Assembly: GCA_046545815.1 (NCBI GenBank)
Contig: JBKGZA010000075.1
Span: 1-13,852, forward strand
Source: JAGXLC01 sp046545815
Lineage (GTDB): Bacteria > Bacteroidota > Bacteroidia > Bacteroidales > UBA12077
Direction of reading: 5' to 3'
Length of the DNA stretch: 13,852 bases
Part shown: positions 13,841-13,852 of the stretch, one piece after another
Layout: each line of letters opens with the position of its first letter
Position numbering within the stretch: the first letter of the stretch is position 1
Made by a program: the position numbers and the translations under genes
The notes under the pieces: generated by a model
The model's input: only the letters and a program-made list of their open reading frames with translations
Database searches by the model: none
Told to the model about the DNA's origin: nothing

Positions 13841-13852
13841 ACCAGCCAAAAT

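Overview
The window looks like a chromosomal segment from a member of the Bacteroidota, possibly the Bacteroidales or Marinilabiliales. The grounds are overall protein character, AT-rich spacers, few strong Shine-Dalgarno sequences, a TAnnTTTG-type box, and a sodium-pumping methylmalonyl-CoA decarboxylase cluster. This placement is inferred from recalled family features, not from a search. Nearly everything is central carbon and redox metabolism, and I see no phage, transposase, CRISPR array, tRNA or rRNA.

Layout. (1) Positions 1-3467, minus strand: a tight operon read as mce (epimerase) - mmdA (carboxyltransferase) - OadG-like small subunit - biotin carrier - beta subunit. The beta subunit runs off the left edge and carries an unusual N-terminal signal peptide plus a soluble domain. 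Together these make propionyl-CoA from methylmalonyl-CoA and export Na+ (or run in reverse). (2) 3651-4397, plus: a ubiquitin-like/Mut7-C RNase/zinc-ribbon protein. (3) 4456-6080, minus: nitroreductase, a small S4 RNA-binding protein and a Sir2-type deacylase. (4) 6081-6451: a 371-base non-coding spacer with three degenerate copies of one repeat module, two direct and one inverted; the last copy runs into the stop codon of pntB. (5) 6452-9332, minus: a three-subunit proton-translocating NAD(P) transhydrogenase (pntAA-pntAB-pntB). (6) 9555-13718, plus: sucA and sucB, the E1 and E2 of 2-oxoglutarate dehydrogenase, divergent from the pnt operon across a 222-base AT-rich spacer. (7) 13719-13852: a short tandem repeat and a large imperfect foldback.

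How the genes fit together: SucAB makes succinyl-CoA and, with an E3 not seen here, NADH. The transhydrogenase can convert NADH to NADPH using the proton gradient. Succinyl-CoA can be taken through methylmalonyl-CoA (mutase not in the window) by the epimerase and decarboxylase to propionyl-CoA, storing energy as a sodium gradient.

I did not find a convincing undescribed multi-gene system. The most interesting points are the N-terminal domain on the Na+-pump beta subunit, the repeat family at 6150-6452, the cysteine-rich tail of SucA, the shortened E3/E1-binding domain of SucB, and a few perfect palindromes in spacers.
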